Part shown: in pieces, positions 42,560 to 51,975 of the stretch
How the letters are laid out: the number at the start of each line of letters is the position of its first letter
How positions within the stretch are numbered: position 1 is the stretch's first letter
Assembly (NCBI GenBank): GCA_964588535.1
Contig: CAZPQA010000004.1
Span: forward strand, 1 to 64,000
Length of the DNA: 64,000 nucleotides
DNA from: NaphS2 sp964588535
GTDB lineage: Bacteria > Desulfobacterota > DSM-4660 > Desulfatiglandales > Desulfatiglandaceae
Direction: 5' to 3'
Translations under genes and position numbers: made by a program
The notes under the pieces: generated by a model
Told to the model about the DNA's origin: nothing
The model's input: the letters and a program-made list of their open reading frames with translations, nothing else
The model's database searches: none

Positions 42560-44428
42560 ATGAAAAAGAAGATCCTGGTAGTCGATAACAGTCCGGTCAT
42601 TTTGAAGTTTATGACCAACCTATTCCGAAAGGAAGGGCATCAGCTAAAGACAGCAGAAGACGGTCTTTCAGCGCTTGATATCTTAAAGACATACATTCCT
42701 GATGTTATGTTTATCGATCTGGTAATGCCCAATATTAATGGGGAACAATTATGTCGGACTATTCGTAAGATTCCTGCGTTAAAGGATACTTATGCTGTTA
42801 TTCTCTCTGCGACAATGGCCGAAAAACGGAGTGTTTATACTGAGCTGGGTGCGAATTCCTTCATTGTAAAGGGGCCATTTAATAAGATGGCAGAGCATGT
42901 TCTCGCTGCGATTGAGCAATCGGACCACGATATTCCAATGGACGATAAAGAAACTATAATGGGATTAGATGCTCGTACGCGGCAAATAACCAAGGAACTC
43001 ATCTCTGCTAAAGGGCATCATGAAGCAATTTTGAGAAACATATCTGATGCACTAATAGAACTTACCCCTGAAGGAAGGATAATCTTTGCCAATCCTGCGG
43101 GTATTTCCCTTATGGGCCTCTCTGAGGAGGCGTTATTAGGGTCAAAATTCACAGAACTGATCAATGAGGGTGATCGCAAAAGGATTGAAGATTCCCTCGT
43201 GAAAATAGGCGAAGGTCCTCAGGAGGTAGGTCTTGATATCCCTATGATAGTAAACAACAGGCACATATTACTGAGTATGTTGTTGGTCAAAGACGATGTA
43301 CGTTCCTCGGTCATTCTTGTTATCAAGGATATTAGCGAGCGCAAGCGGGTGGAGCAGGTACTGCGGGAGAGCGAAGAAAAATATCGTTCCATGATGGAGG
43401 CTATGAATGATTCAGTGTATATTTGTTCATCTGACTCTCATATTGCCTATATGAACCCCTCTATGATCAAAATGATAGGGCATGATGCCACGGGTGAACT
43501 TTGCCATAAAGCAATATTCGATAGAGACGAACAATGTCCGTGGTGTATCCATGATGAAGTGCAACAAGGTGAAAGTGGTGAAACAGAAATAGTCATCCCA
43601 AAGAACAAACGTTCATATAATGTTACCCATTCTCCAATATTTCATGAAGATGGTTCCGTTTCAAAGATGACTAGTTATAGGGATATAACTGTGACAAAAC
43701 AATTACAGCATCAGCTTTTACGTTCTGAACGTCTTTTGGCTACGGGCCAGTTGGCTGCCACTATCGCTCATGAGATAAACTCGCCATTGCAGGGAATCAC
43801 ATCCCTTCTTCATTCGATTGAGAGAACCCATAACCAGGATGAAAGGTTATTGGCGAAACTGAATTTGGTAAAGAGTGGTTTTATCAGTATCCGGGATACG
43901 GTAAAGAAGCTTCTTGACCTAAACCGCCCGGGGAAAGAAAAGAAGCAATCTATGAATATCAACAGGGTCATTGAAGACACCACAGGATTGTTGAAAAGTT
44001 ATTTGAAGCAAAAGGGGGTCAAAATTGTCCTAAACCTGTCATCAAGAATGCCAAATATAACCGTTTCCCCTCAACAGTTAGGACAGGTCTTTATGAATTT
44101 AATCAGCAATGCCGTTGAAGCTATGGCTGGAACTTCTAAATCAAAGGACGTTAGGAAAACCAGGGAATCTGCTGATAGAAAAATAACTGTCAACTCTAAT
44201 CTTAGAAAAGATAATATTATTATTAAAATAGCCGATACAGGCCCCGGTATTTTAAAAGAGGATATGGAACATATATTTGATCCATTTTATACCAGAAAGA
44301 AGGAAAAGGGGATTGGGATTGGACTTTCCCTTTGTCATGGCATTATCGAGGATCATAATGGTTCCATTGCGGCAAAAAACTCCTCTAAAGGGGGGGCCAT
44401 TATTAAAATTACATTACCGACAAGATAA
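42560..44428 (+). CDS. Hybrid sensor kinase: REC-PAS-PAS-HisKA-HATPase
   Basis: A 622-residue cytoplasmic kinase with no membrane segments. An N-terminal receiver (VVDNSPVILKFM; phosphoacceptor in VMFIDLVMPN) is followed by two PAS domains (about 150-265 and 275-395; the second has CPWC). HisKA: LAATIAHEINSPLQGITSLL with the phospho-histidine; HATPase: NLISNAVEAM, KIADTGPGI, GIGIGLSLCHGI. It probably phosphorylates the upstream receivers. It ends convergently 12 bases from gltX. Confidence 0.9.
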   Translation: MKKKILVVDNSPVILKFMTNLFRKEGHQLKTAEDGLSALDILKTYIPDVMFIDLVMPNINGEQLCRTIRKIPALKDTYAVILSATMAEKRSVYTELGANSFIVKGPFNKMAEHVLAAIEQSDHDIPMDDKETIMGLDARTRQITKELISAKGHHEAILRNISDALIELTPEGRIIFANPAGISLMGLSEEALLGSKFTELINEGDRKRIEDSLVKIGEGPQEVGLDIPMIVNNRHILLSMLLVKDDVRSSVILVIKDISERKRVEQVLRESEEKYRSMMEAMNDSVYICSSDSHIAYMNPSMIKMIGHDATGELCHKAIFDRDEQCPWCIHDEVQQGESGETEIVIPKNKRSYNVTHSPIFHEDGSVSKMTSYRDITVTKQLQHQLLRSERLLATGQLAATIAHEINSPLQGITSLLHSIERTHNQDERLLAKLNLVKSGFISIRDTVKKLLDLNRPGKEKKQSMNINRVIEDTTGLLKSYLKQKGVKIVLNLSSRMPNITVSPQQLGQVFMNLISNAVEAMAGTSKSKDVRKTRESADRKITVNSNLRKDNIIIKIADTGPGILKEDMEHIFDPFYTRKKEKGIGIGLSLCHGIIEDHNGSIAAKNSSKGGAIIKITLPTR

Positions 44429-44440
44429 ACAGTGAGGCCC

Positions 44441-45847
44441 TTACTTGGCGTTGATGTGATCTACCGCCTTGCGGATTCTGTCAACGACCTTTTCCTTTCC
44501 CAGAACCTGCATTATTTCAAAGACCCCGGGACTGGCGGTTTTTCCAGTCAACGCCACACGCAGGGGTTGTGCGATTTTCCTTAATTTGATTTCGTTTTCT
44601 TCCAGAAATGATATAAAGGTTTTTTCCAAATTGTCCTGGTCAAAGGGGTTTGTCTTTTTAAGGGCATGAACCAGGTTGTCCAGTAACTGAGCGACCCCTG
44701 TTTTCAAGAACTTGTCATCGCCTTTCTGCTCATATTGGATTTTTTCATCAAAACAGAATTTTGCTCCCTCAGCCATCTCAACCAATGTTTTGCTTCTGGC
44801 TTTAAGATGGGGGATGATTTCTTTCAAAATGGCCTTATCCGGCTCAGCAATCCCCAGTTTTTTGAGAAAAGGGATCGATTGCTCCATCAGAAATTCATCC
44901 GAAGATTCCCGGATATACCAGGCATTGAGATCCAGCAACTTTTCGGTGTTAAAGACTCCGGCTGATTTCCCCACATGATCGAGGGAGAATTTTTTGATCA
45001 TTTCTTCCATGGAAAATTTTTCCTGGTCCCCGTATGACCAGCCCACCCGCGCAAGGGCATTGAGCAGGGCCTGGGGCAGGTAGCCCATGTCCCGATAAGC
45101 CAGTACGCTCATGGCACCGTGCCGTTTGCTGAGCCGCGCTTTGTCAGGCCCCAGAATCATGGGAAGATGGGCATAGTGGGGGAGGGGTTCGCCCAATGCC
45201 TTGTAAATGAGGATCTGCCGGGGCGTGTTATTCACATGGTCATCACCCCGGATGACATGGGTGATACCCAGGTCAATATCGTCGGCCACCACGGCCAGGT
45301 GGTAGGTGGGGCTGCCGTTTGACCGCTTGATGATGAGATCATCCAGCTCCTCGTTTTCAAATTGGATAGGACCTTTCACCAGGTCATCGAACGCGGTGGT
45401 TCCCGTGTCCGGCGTCTTGAGCCGGACCACCGATCCAGGTGCAGGCGCAAGTCCCAGATTCCGGCAAGTTCCATCGTACTTGGGTTTCAGCCCCTTGGCC
45501 TGAGCATCTTTTCTTTTCTGCCCCAGCGTTTCGGGTGAGCAATGGCAGTGATAGGCCTGACCCGTATCCAGTAACCGGTCGATTACGGCATTGTAAAGAT
45601 CATATCGACGGGATTGAAAATAAGGACCTTCATCCCAGGAGAGTCCCAGCCATTTCATGGACTCCAAAATGGCTTCGGTAGCTGCGTCTGACGATCTTTC
45701 TTCATCGGTATCTTCAATGCGGAGGATGAATTTGCCCCCCTGTTGTTTCGTAAAGAGCCAGTTGAAAAGGGCCGTTCTGGCCCCTCCGATGTGAAGATAT
45801 CCCGTGGGGCTTGGTGGAAATCGGGTAATAATTTTAGGGTTTTCCAT
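44441..45847 (-). CDS. gltX: Glutamyl-tRNA synthetase
   Basis: A 468-residue class I synthetase charging tRNA-Glu (and perhaps tRNA-Gln). TRFPPSPTGYLHIGGARTA holds the HIGH-type motif, DKARLSKRHGAMSV the KMSKS-type motif. The anticodon-binding C-terminal domain is complete. Length is normal. Confidence 0.96.
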   Translation of the reverse strand: MENPKIITRFPPSPTGYLHIGGARTALFNWLFTKQQGGKFILRIEDTDEERSSDAATEAILESMKWLGLSWDEGPYFQSRRYDLYNAVIDRLLDTGQAYHCHCSPETLGQKRKDAQAKGLKPKYDGTCRNLGLAPAPGSVVRLKTPDTGTTAFDDLVKGPIQFENEELDDLIIKRSNGSPTYHLAVVADDIDLGITHVIRGDDHVNNTPRQILIYKALGEPLPHYAHLPMILGPDKARLSKRHGAMSVLAYRDMGYLPQALLNALARVGWSYGDQEKFSMEEMIKKFSLDHVGKSAGVFNTEKLLDLNAWYIRESSDEFLMEQSIPFLKKLGIAEPDKAILKEIIPHLKARSKTLVEMAEGAKFCFDEKIQYEQKGDDKFLKTGVAQLLDNLVHALKKTNPFDQDNLEKTFISFLEENEIKLRKIAQPLRVALTGKTASPGVFEIMQVLGKEKVVDRIRKAVDHINAK

Positions 45848-45934
45848 ATAAAAAATTGATGCCTCCGTGTGTTGAGTTGTCAGTTTTAGGGATTAGCAGT
45901 TCAACAGCTGACAGCAAACCGCTAATAGCTGTCT

Positions 45935-46996
45935 TCAGCCATCCGCAGCATAGACCCAGCTGTAGGGGATTGGGGTTGCATGGGGGGAACTCAGCTTGGC
46001 ATGCAGGAATTCAGCTTCAAGCCTGAGCCAGCTGTAGGCGGGCCTTATTTTCCTGAGTTTTCCATCCTTCGGTGGCCTGGAATGGACTGTGTGGCCGTAA
46101 GCCGCTTCCAGGATGGCAAAGTAATTTTTTTTCCCGGCGTACAAATAATGATTCTTCAAAAACGGCACGCTGAAACCCTGGTTTTCGGAAATGGGAATGA
46201 GTTGTGCTTCTGTGAGCAGCACCAAAAAGAATTTTGAAACGCCCCTTTCGGAATACCGATACAGAGTCCTCGATTCCGAGCTGGATACAAATACGGTGCA
46301 AATGCCGTCGGATTGTTTTAATAGCTGCGCAGCGATCAATCCTGCGGTCCGTCTGCCGCCGACGCTGTGGTGGCAACCGTAGTATTCAAAAAGTTTGTTC
46401 TGAAGAACGCGTGCCGCTTTGTCGCCTTTTTCATAAAGGTTGTTCTGGATGTATCGCAATTTTCTTGCGAGGTTTTCTGCGGCATCGGCAATGGGCCAGT
46501 CTATTTTGACGTGAAAATGCGTCAGTGAATACCGGTTTTTCCGACGAACCGCTGGATCCTGTTGTATGAGCAGTGCGTAGTCGACATCCAGCAGTTGTTC
46601 CAGAAGATTGATGCTCTTTGGAGAATCGAAATGCTTGAGATTCTTCTGGAACTCATTATATAATGTAAAATCGGCGATATATTCCAGGTTCTTTTTTGTA
46701 ACGCTGTTTTCAGGGTAGAAGCGGATATAATTTCTTAATTCACTCTTGATGACGTATTCACAAATGATGACCAGGAAGGTGTTGAAGAACTTGGATTCCC
46801 TTTCCATTTTCTTAGATCTTGGCTTTAACTCACTCTTTTCGACAAAGCGATATTCAACACCATTTTCTTGGAATTGGTTATAGGAATCGATGAGCGCCAT
46901 TTTTATGAGACGGCGTTCCAAATCGTCTCTGAGGTTTTCATAGATGGATCGTCTCAGTTTTCCAGAATAACACAATTGCTCTCGAAATTTCCACAT
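45935..46996 (-). CDS. Conserved-looking hypothetical protein, 353 aa
   Basis: No family recognised. It starts MWKFREQLCYSGKLRRSIYE, has several charged helices in the first half, then a central HHSVGGRRTAGLIAAQLLKQ and FVSSSESRTLYRYSERGVSK, and ends with HSRPPKDGKLRKIRPAYSW. No signal peptide or membrane segment is seen. It is transcribed divergently from the yceD operon and stands alone, 88 bases upstream of gltX on the same strand. Codon use looks like its neighbours. Confidence 0.75.
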   Translation of the reverse strand: MWKFREQLCYSGKLRRSIYENLRDDLERRLIKMALIDSYNQFQENGVEYRFVEKSELKPRSKKMERESKFFNTFLVIICEYVIKSELRNYIRFYPENSVTKKNLEYIADFTLYNEFQKNLKHFDSPKSINLLEQLLDVDYALLIQQDPAVRRKNRYSLTHFHVKIDWPIADAAENLARKLRYIQNNLYEKGDKAARVLQNKLFEYYGCHHSVGGRRTAGLIAAQLLKQSDGICTVFVSSSESRTLYRYSERGVSKFFLVLLTEAQLIPISENQGFSVPFLKNHYLYAGKKNYFAILEAAYGHTVHSRPPKDGKLRKIRPAYSWLRLEAEFLHAKLSSPHATPIPYSWVYAADG

Positions 46997-47146
46997 GGGC
47001 GATCACACCTTTTACGAGTAAAACAATATATATTGCTAGCAAAGAATAGGCATAAGTGTCAAGAAAAAAAGGATAATTTGGATTTCCAGGCAGATTTGAT
47101 GAAAATCCCCGTGTGGTTTTGTGTCAGGGGAAAGGGATAAAATTTC

Positions 47147-47174
47147 TTGACAAAACAGAGGGTTTTTATATACT
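47147..47174 (+). promoter_or_regulatory. Sigma70-type promoter of the yceD-rpmF-plsX-fab operon
   Basis: TTGACA (47147-47152), 16-base spacer, TATACT (47169-47174), about 58 bases before the start at 47232. The genes downstream are close together to ribD, so this may be the main promoter of the whole block. Confidence 0.7.
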
Positions 47175-47231
47175 CACTCCTTTTGATCCAGAGAGATCCT
47201 ATTATGCTGCTTTTTTCAAGGTTTAGGCGTA

Positions 47232-47762
47232 ATGATCGTTGATCTGCAAAGCATTTTAAGAAGCCCACGCCATTTTAATTTAACGGTTCAGTCCGATTGG
47301 TGGCGGAAAAGTGAAGATGATGTGCAGGTCCAGGGTCTGGAGGGTCCTCTGATCGTGAAGCTTTCTGTTTCCAGGGAAGATAAACGGTATGTGGTGCATG
47401 GCCGTTTAGCAGGGAAGCTCAGGCTTGTTTGTAATCGGTGCCTGGACACCTATACTTTTGCGCTCGGTCGTGATTTTCGACTCTCTTTATCGCCGCCTGT
47501 AAACCTCGAATCAGCTCAGGACGAAACCGAGTTGAAAATAGAGGATCTGGCGGTTGGATTTATTGAGGCCGAAAAAATTGATCTCGATGATATTATCAGG
47601 GAGCAGATTTACCTGTCGCTGCCCATAAAACTTCTGTGCGGAAGTGCGTGTGCGGGGTTGTGTACCCGATGCGGTGTCAACCTGAACAGGGAAACCTGCA
47701 AATGCTCTAAAAATGCCGGACACCCTGCTTTCCTGAAATTGAAAGAGTTGAAAATACAGTAA
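47232..47762 (+). CDS. yceD: DUF177/YceD family protein
   Basis: A 176-residue protein: VHGRLAGKLRLVCNRCLDTY and a C-terminal CTRCGVNLNRETCKC with GHPAFLKLKELK, the family signature. YceD is nearly always next to rpmF, as here, and is linked to 23S rRNA metabolism or ribosome assembly; its molecular role is unclear. Confidence 0.9.
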   Translation: MIVDLQSILRSPRHFNLTVQSDWWRKSEDDVQVQGLEGPLIVKLSVSREDKRYVVHGRLAGKLRLVCNRCLDTYTFALGRDFRLSLSPPVNLESAQDETELKIEDLAVGFIEAEKIDLDDIIREQIYLSLPIKLLCGSACAGLCTRCGVNLNRETCKCSKNAGHPAFLKLKELKIQ

Positions 47763-47856
47763 ATATCTTCTTGAAGTGCACTAACCATTAATCCTTAATG
47801 TCGCCACATGAAAATTGATTTTCAGTTTAGAAGGCGAAGTGGAGTAACCCCAGATT

Positions 47857-48039
47857 ATGGCTGTACCTAAGAAAAAGAAATCAAAAGCAAAGCGGGATTC
47901 GAGGCGTACCCATGACGTCGCGAAAATGCCCAAAACAACAACCTGCCCCCAGTGTCATGAACCTGTGTTGCCTCATCATTTGTGCCCTGAGTGCGGCGCC
48001 TATAGGGGCAAGACCATCATTCAAACTGAAGAGAGTTAG
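47857..48039 (+). CDS. rpmF: 50S ribosomal protein L32
   Basis: A 60-residue zinc-type L32: basic N-terminus AVPKKKKSKAKRDSRRTHD and the Cys pairs C30/C33 (CPQC) and C43/C46 (CPEC). A GGAG site precedes the ATG. The normal yceD-rpmF-plsX order supports it. Confidence 0.96.
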   Translation: MAVPKKKKSKAKRDSRRTHDVAKMPKTTTCPQCHEPVLPHHLCPECGAYRGKTIIQTEES

Positions 48040-48040
48040 C

Positions 48041-49045
48041 ATGAAGATAGCCGTGGACGCCATGGGAGGGGATGACGCTCCGAAAGTGGTGGTCCAGGGG
48101 GCGCTGGAAGCCGCTTCGAAATTTGGCATCCATGTTATCCTTGTGGGACATGAGGCATTGCTCTCAGGGCTCGTTGGTACTCGCGCAGCGGATAACCTCG
48201 TATCCATTCATCATTGTGAAGATGTGGTGGCAATGGACGCGTCTCCTTTGAAAGCCCTTCGGAAAAAAAAGGACAGCTCCATTCGCGTGGCGTTCGGCCT
48301 CGCAAAGGAAGGCCGAGCAGATGCGGTGATCAGCGCTGGTAATTCCGGAGCGACCCTTGCTGCGGGTGTTCTGGCCCTGGGTCGGATTCCCGGCGTGGAA
48401 AGACCGGCCATTGCCAGCATCGTTCCCACGGAAAAAGGGCCGGTTATCCTGATTGATGCAGGCGCCAACGTGGATTGCAGGCCTGGCCAGCTCTTCCAGT
48501 TCGGGGTCATGGCCCATGCGTTCGGCTGTTCCTGCTTGGAGATGGAAAATCCAAAAATTGCGCTCTTGAACATCGGGGAAGAGGGTAGCAAAGGGAATGA
48601 GCTGGTTCGCTATGCTTACGATTTGTTTGAAAAAAGCACCCTGAATTTTGCAGGGAACATTGAGGGCCGGGACCTTCTTACGGGTGATGTCAAAATTGTT
48701 GTCTGTGACGGATTCGTGGGAAATGTGGCTCTTAAACTGACGGAAGGGACTGCGGAATCCATGGCGCGGCTCATGAAAAGGGAGTTGAAGCGTTCCTTCC
48801 TGGGCCGTATCGCTTTCTTTCTGGGCCGCAAGGCTTTTTCCCGGTTCGCTCGGGAATTGAGTTACGAAGAGTACGGCGGCGCACCCCTTCTGGGCGTTAA
48901 AGGTATCGGCATCATCTGCCATGGGGGGTCTTCTGCCAAAGCCATCCGCAATGCCGTTAATATGGCGGCACAATATGCGCAGAACCGAACAGTTGAAAAA
49001 ATGAGCCTGGAATTGAAATCGTACAATCTTGAGCAGGGCCTTTAG
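48041..49045 (+). CDS. plsX: Phosphate acyltransferase PlsX
   Basis: A 334-residue enzyme converting acyl-ACP to acyl-phosphate for phospholipid synthesis. It starts MKIAVDAMGGDDAPKVVVQG one base after the rpmF stop; ISAGNSGATLAAGVLALGR and LLGVKGIGIICHGGSSAKAI are family signatures. A longer frame starting upstream overlaps rpmF and is not used. Confidence 0.96.
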   Translation: MKIAVDAMGGDDAPKVVVQGALEAASKFGIHVILVGHEALLSGLVGTRAADNLVSIHHCEDVVAMDASPLKALRKKKDSSIRVAFGLAKEGRADAVISAGNSGATLAAGVLALGRIPGVERPAIASIVPTEKGPVILIDAGANVDCRPGQLFQFGVMAHAFGCSCLEMENPKIALLNIGEEGSKGNELVRYAYDLFEKSTLNFAGNIEGRDLLTGDVKIVVCDGFVGNVALKLTEGTAESMARLMKRELKRSFLGRIAFFLGRKAFSRFARELSYEEYGGAPLLGVKGIGIICHGGSSAKAIRNAVNMAAQYAQNRTVEKMSLELKSYNLEQGL

Positions 49046-49061
49046 AAAAAGGGGAATTATC

Positions 49062-49811
49062 ATGCCTGATGCAAATGCCAGGACGGTCGTTATTACGGGT
49101 GGGTCAAAAGGGATCGGGCGAAGTGTCGCCTACCGGTTTGCAGAAGAAAACGCGAGAATTGTACTGATTCATTTCGATCCTACTGATGATGCCTGTAATG
49201 AGACGCTGGATCAGTTGAAATCCAGAGGCGTGGCAGCGGAGAGTTACAAAGCTGATATCTCGTCTTTCCAGGTGGCGGATACGCTATTTCATGATATTCT
49301 CGAAAAACACGAAAAAATTGATGTACTCATCAATAACGCCGGCATCACCCGGGACACCCTGCTGCTACGAATGAGCGAAGAAGTGTGGGATGATGTACTG
49401 AGAGTCAATCTGAAAAGTGTGTTTAACTGTACCAAATCGGTTATTCGGGCCATGAGCCAGAAGCGGCGCGGCGCCATTGTGAATATTTCTTCAGTGGTGG
49501 GACAGATCGGAAATTTCGGACAGTCCAATTACGCCGCTTCGAAAGCCGGCATTATGGGATTCACCAAGAGTATTGCCAGGGAGGTGGCCAGCAGGGGAAT
49601 CAATGTCAATGCCGTGGCTCCGGGGTTCATTGATACCGAAATGACCGAAGTGATCCCTGAAAAAGCAAAGGAAAATTTCTTAAAGCAGATTCCTTTTGGA
49701 AAAATGGGGAAACCCGAAGACGTGGCGGAAGCGGTTTACTGGCTCTGTACGGAAGCCGCCGGTTATATTACCGGACAGGTTATTCATGTTAATGGCGGTA
49801 TGTATATGTAG
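49062..49811 (+). CDS. fabG: 3-oxoacyl-ACP reductase
   Basis: A 249-residue short-chain dehydrogenase: TGGSKGIG cofactor motif, NNAGITRD, the catalytic S-Y-K set (NISSVVGQ ... YAASKAG) and the C-terminal ITGQVIHVNGGMYM typical of FabG. It reduces 3-ketoacyl-ACP with NADPH. The ATG at 49062 has AAAAAGGGG upstream. fabH and fabD, often between plsX and fabG, are not here. Confidence 0.94.
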   Translation: MPDANARTVVITGGSKGIGRSVAYRFAEENARIVLIHFDPTDDACNETLDQLKSRGVAAESYKADISSFQVADTLFHDILEKHEKIDVLINNAGITRDTLLLRMSEEVWDDVLRVNLKSVFNCTKSVIRAMSQKRRGAIVNISSVVGQIGNFGQSNYAASKAGIMGFTKSIAREVASRGINVNAVAPGFIDTEMTEVIPEKAKENFLKQIPFGKMGKPEDVAEAVYWLCTEAAGYITGQVIHVNGGMYM

Positions 49812-49864
49812 TGCCGCAGACACTATGTAAAAATAAAAGACCAATTCTTAGGAGGTAACAGGAT

Positions 49865-50101
49865 ATGTCGAGTGTGGATGAAAAAATTGCGAAAATTATT
49901 TGTGAGCAATTGGATGTTCCGGAAAAAGATGTGGTGCCGGAAGCGTCTTTTGTGGATGATCTGGGGGCTGATTCTTTAGATCAGGTTGAATTGATTATGG
50001 CCATGGAAGAAGAGTTTGATATTTCAATTCCAGATGAAGATGCTGAAAAGATAGCAACCGTCAAGGATGCCGTCGATTATGTCAAGGCGGCAATCGGATG
50101 A
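49865..50101 (+). CDS. acpP: Acyl carrier protein
   Basis: A 78-residue acidic protein with the DSLDQVELIMAMEEEFDI phosphopantetheine site (Ser in GADSLDQVE). AGGAGGT precedes the ATG. It carries acyl chains for FabG and FabF on either side. Confidence 0.96.
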   Translation: MSSVDEKIAKIICEQLDVPEKDVVPEASFVDDLGADSLDQVELIMAMEEEFDISIPDEDAEKIATVKDAVDYVKAAIG

Positions 50102-50231
50102 TGGTGGTTTACCCAAAACCTTTTTTTAGGGAAAGTCATCAAATTCATATGAAACACCTGCAGAATTTTCCCCTCTGGTGAATTCGGTATGTTTATCTGA
50201 AAACCAAAATTATACGGGGAGGAATGATAAT

Positions 50232-51473
50232 ATGGCCAGACGGGTTGTGGTAACGGGATTGGGAATGGTTACGCCGCTTGGAACGGGCGTGGCAAAAAAC
50301 TGGGAAGCGGTATGCGCCGGCAAATCGGGGATTGGAACCATCACAAAATTTGATGCTTCCGGTTTTGCATCCCAGATTGCGGGGGAAGTAACGGATTTCA
50401 ACCCCCAGGATTTCATGGCCAAGCAGCAGATCCGGCGATTTGATATTTTCATCCATTACGCCATTGCTTCGGCAAGAATGGCATTGGAAGATGCCAATCT
50501 CAAGATCGACACAAAAAACGCTCACCGCGTAGGCTGTGTAACCGGGAGCGGTCTGGGGGGATTGGCGACTCTGGAACATTACCATTCCGTTCTCCTTGAA
50601 AAGGGACCCAAGCGGATCAGTCCTTTTTTTATTCCGGGTATTATCGCCAACATGGCACCGGGCCAGATGGCCATTGAATTCGGGGCCAAAGGTCCCAACA
50701 TTTCAATAGAAACCGCCTGTGCTGCCAGTGCCCATGCCGTGGGAGAGGCCTTCAGGTATATCCGGGAAGGCATTGCGGATGTCATGTTCACCGGGGGTGC
50801 TGAAGCGGTGGTCACCCCCCTGGCAGTGGGGGGGTTTTGTTCCATGCGGGCGCTCAGCACACGCAATGATGCACCCGAAAAAGCATCGAGACCCTTTGAA
50901 CTGAATCGCGATGGGTTCGTCATCGGGGAAGGAGCGGGTGTCCTGATCCTGGAAGAACTGGCGTATGCCCTCGAGCGGGGCGCGTCAATTTACGGGGAAG
51001 TGGTCGGTTATGGCCTTTCCGGTGACGCCCATCATGTTTCTGCGCCGGAACCAGACGGTGCAGGCGCCATTGCCTGTATGCAAGGGGCACTTGATTACGC
51101 GGGTCTAAAACCCGAAGATATCGACTATATTAATGCCCACGGTACATCCACCCCGCTGAATGATGCCTCGGAAAACAAGGCCATTAAAGCGGTTTTCAAG
51201 GCGCATGCCTACAATCTCAGCATCAGTTCCACGAAATCCGTGACCGGCCATCTCTTGGGTGGTGCGGGGGGTACGGAGTCTGTTTTCTCTGTGCTGACCA
51301 TTAAAAACGGTATCATTCCTCCCACCATGAACTATGAAACCCCTGATCCGGAGTGCGACCTGGATTACGTACCCAATGTGGCCAGAAAGACCCCGGTGCG
51401 AACCGCCATGAGCAATTCATTCGGATTTGGCGGCACCAATGCGTCGCTGATATTTGCTGCGTACGAAAATTAG
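50232..51473 (+). CDS. fabF: 3-oxoacyl-ACP synthase II
   Basis: A 413-residue condensing enzyme. Catalytic Cys in SIETACAASAHAVGEA, histidines in AHGTSTPLND and SVTGHLLGGAGG. It elongates acyl-ACP with malonyl-ACP. The start at 50232 (ARRVVVTGLGMVTPLG) has GGGGAGG nine bases upstream; the longer frame from 50178 is not used. Confidence 0.95.
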   Translation: MARRVVVTGLGMVTPLGTGVAKNWEAVCAGKSGIGTITKFDASGFASQIAGEVTDFNPQDFMAKQQIRRFDIFIHYAIASARMALEDANLKIDTKNAHRVGCVTGSGLGGLATLEHYHSVLLEKGPKRISPFFIPGIIANMAPGQMAIEFGAKGPNISIETACAASAHAVGEAFRYIREGIADVMFTGGAEAVVTPLAVGGFCSMRALSTRNDAPEKASRPFELNRDGFVIGEGAGVLILEELAYALERGASIYGEVVGYGLSGDAHHVSAPEPDGAGAIACMQGALDYAGLKPEDIDYINAHGTSTPLNDASENKAIKAVFKAHAYNLSISSTKSVTGHLLGGAGGTESVFSVLTIKNGIIPPTMNYETPDPECDLDYVPNVARKTPVRTAMSNSFGFGGTNASLIFAAYEN

Positions 51474-51493
51474 GGCGAAAAAAGGGTGAACTC

Positions 51494-51931
51494 ATGAACA
51501 TTATCATCGGATCTGATCACGGCGGCTTTGAACTGAAGGAAACCTGCCGGGAATTTATGGAAACACTGGGTGATTGTAATGTCACGGATGCCGGTACCTT
51601 CAGCGAGGACTCCATGGATTACCCCCTGGTGGCGCATAAAGTTTCCAGAGCCGTCTCTGAAGGAGAATTTGAACGGGGCATACTCATCTGCGGCACCGGC
51701 ATCGGAATGAGTGTCGTGGCAAATCGCTACCCGGGGGTCAGGGCATGCCTGTGCCACAACCTTTTTACGGCCAGGCTAAGCCGGGAGCACAACGACGCTA
51801 ACATTCTGGTGATGGGCGGCCGTGTCATTGGGAAGGGCATTGCCATCGAGATGGTAGAACTTTTTCTGCGGAAGTCCTTCGAAGGCGGCGGGCGACATGA
51901 ACTGCGACTGAATCTGATTGAAACGGATTGA
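51494..51931 (+). CDS. rpiB: Ribose-5-phosphate isomerase B
   Basis: A 145-residue RpiB/LacAB-type isomerase. MNIIIGSDHGGFELKE, catalytic Cys in LICGTGIGMSVVANR, and SREHNDANILVMGGRVIG are signatures. It interconverts ribose-5-P and ribulose-5-P. It lies between fabF and glyA, a common order in this group. Confidence 0.94.
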   Translation: MNIIIGSDHGGFELKETCREFMETLGDCNVTDAGTFSEDSMDYPLVAHKVSRAVSEGEFERGILICGTGIGMSVVANRYPGVRACLCHNLFTARLSREHNDANILVMGGRVIGKGIAIEMVELFLRKSFEGGGRHELRLNLIETD

Positions 51932-51975
51932 ACAAAGGGTGCAGGGGACAGTTGTCAGGGGGCAGGAGGGTTATT

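Noticed and set aside
48164..49063. Long minus-strand frame of about 300 codons opposite plsX
   Set aside because: Antisense to plsX, with low-quality composition and no start signal. Similar shadows opposite glyA (52375-53106) and nrdR/ribD (53663-54547) were rejected for the same reason.
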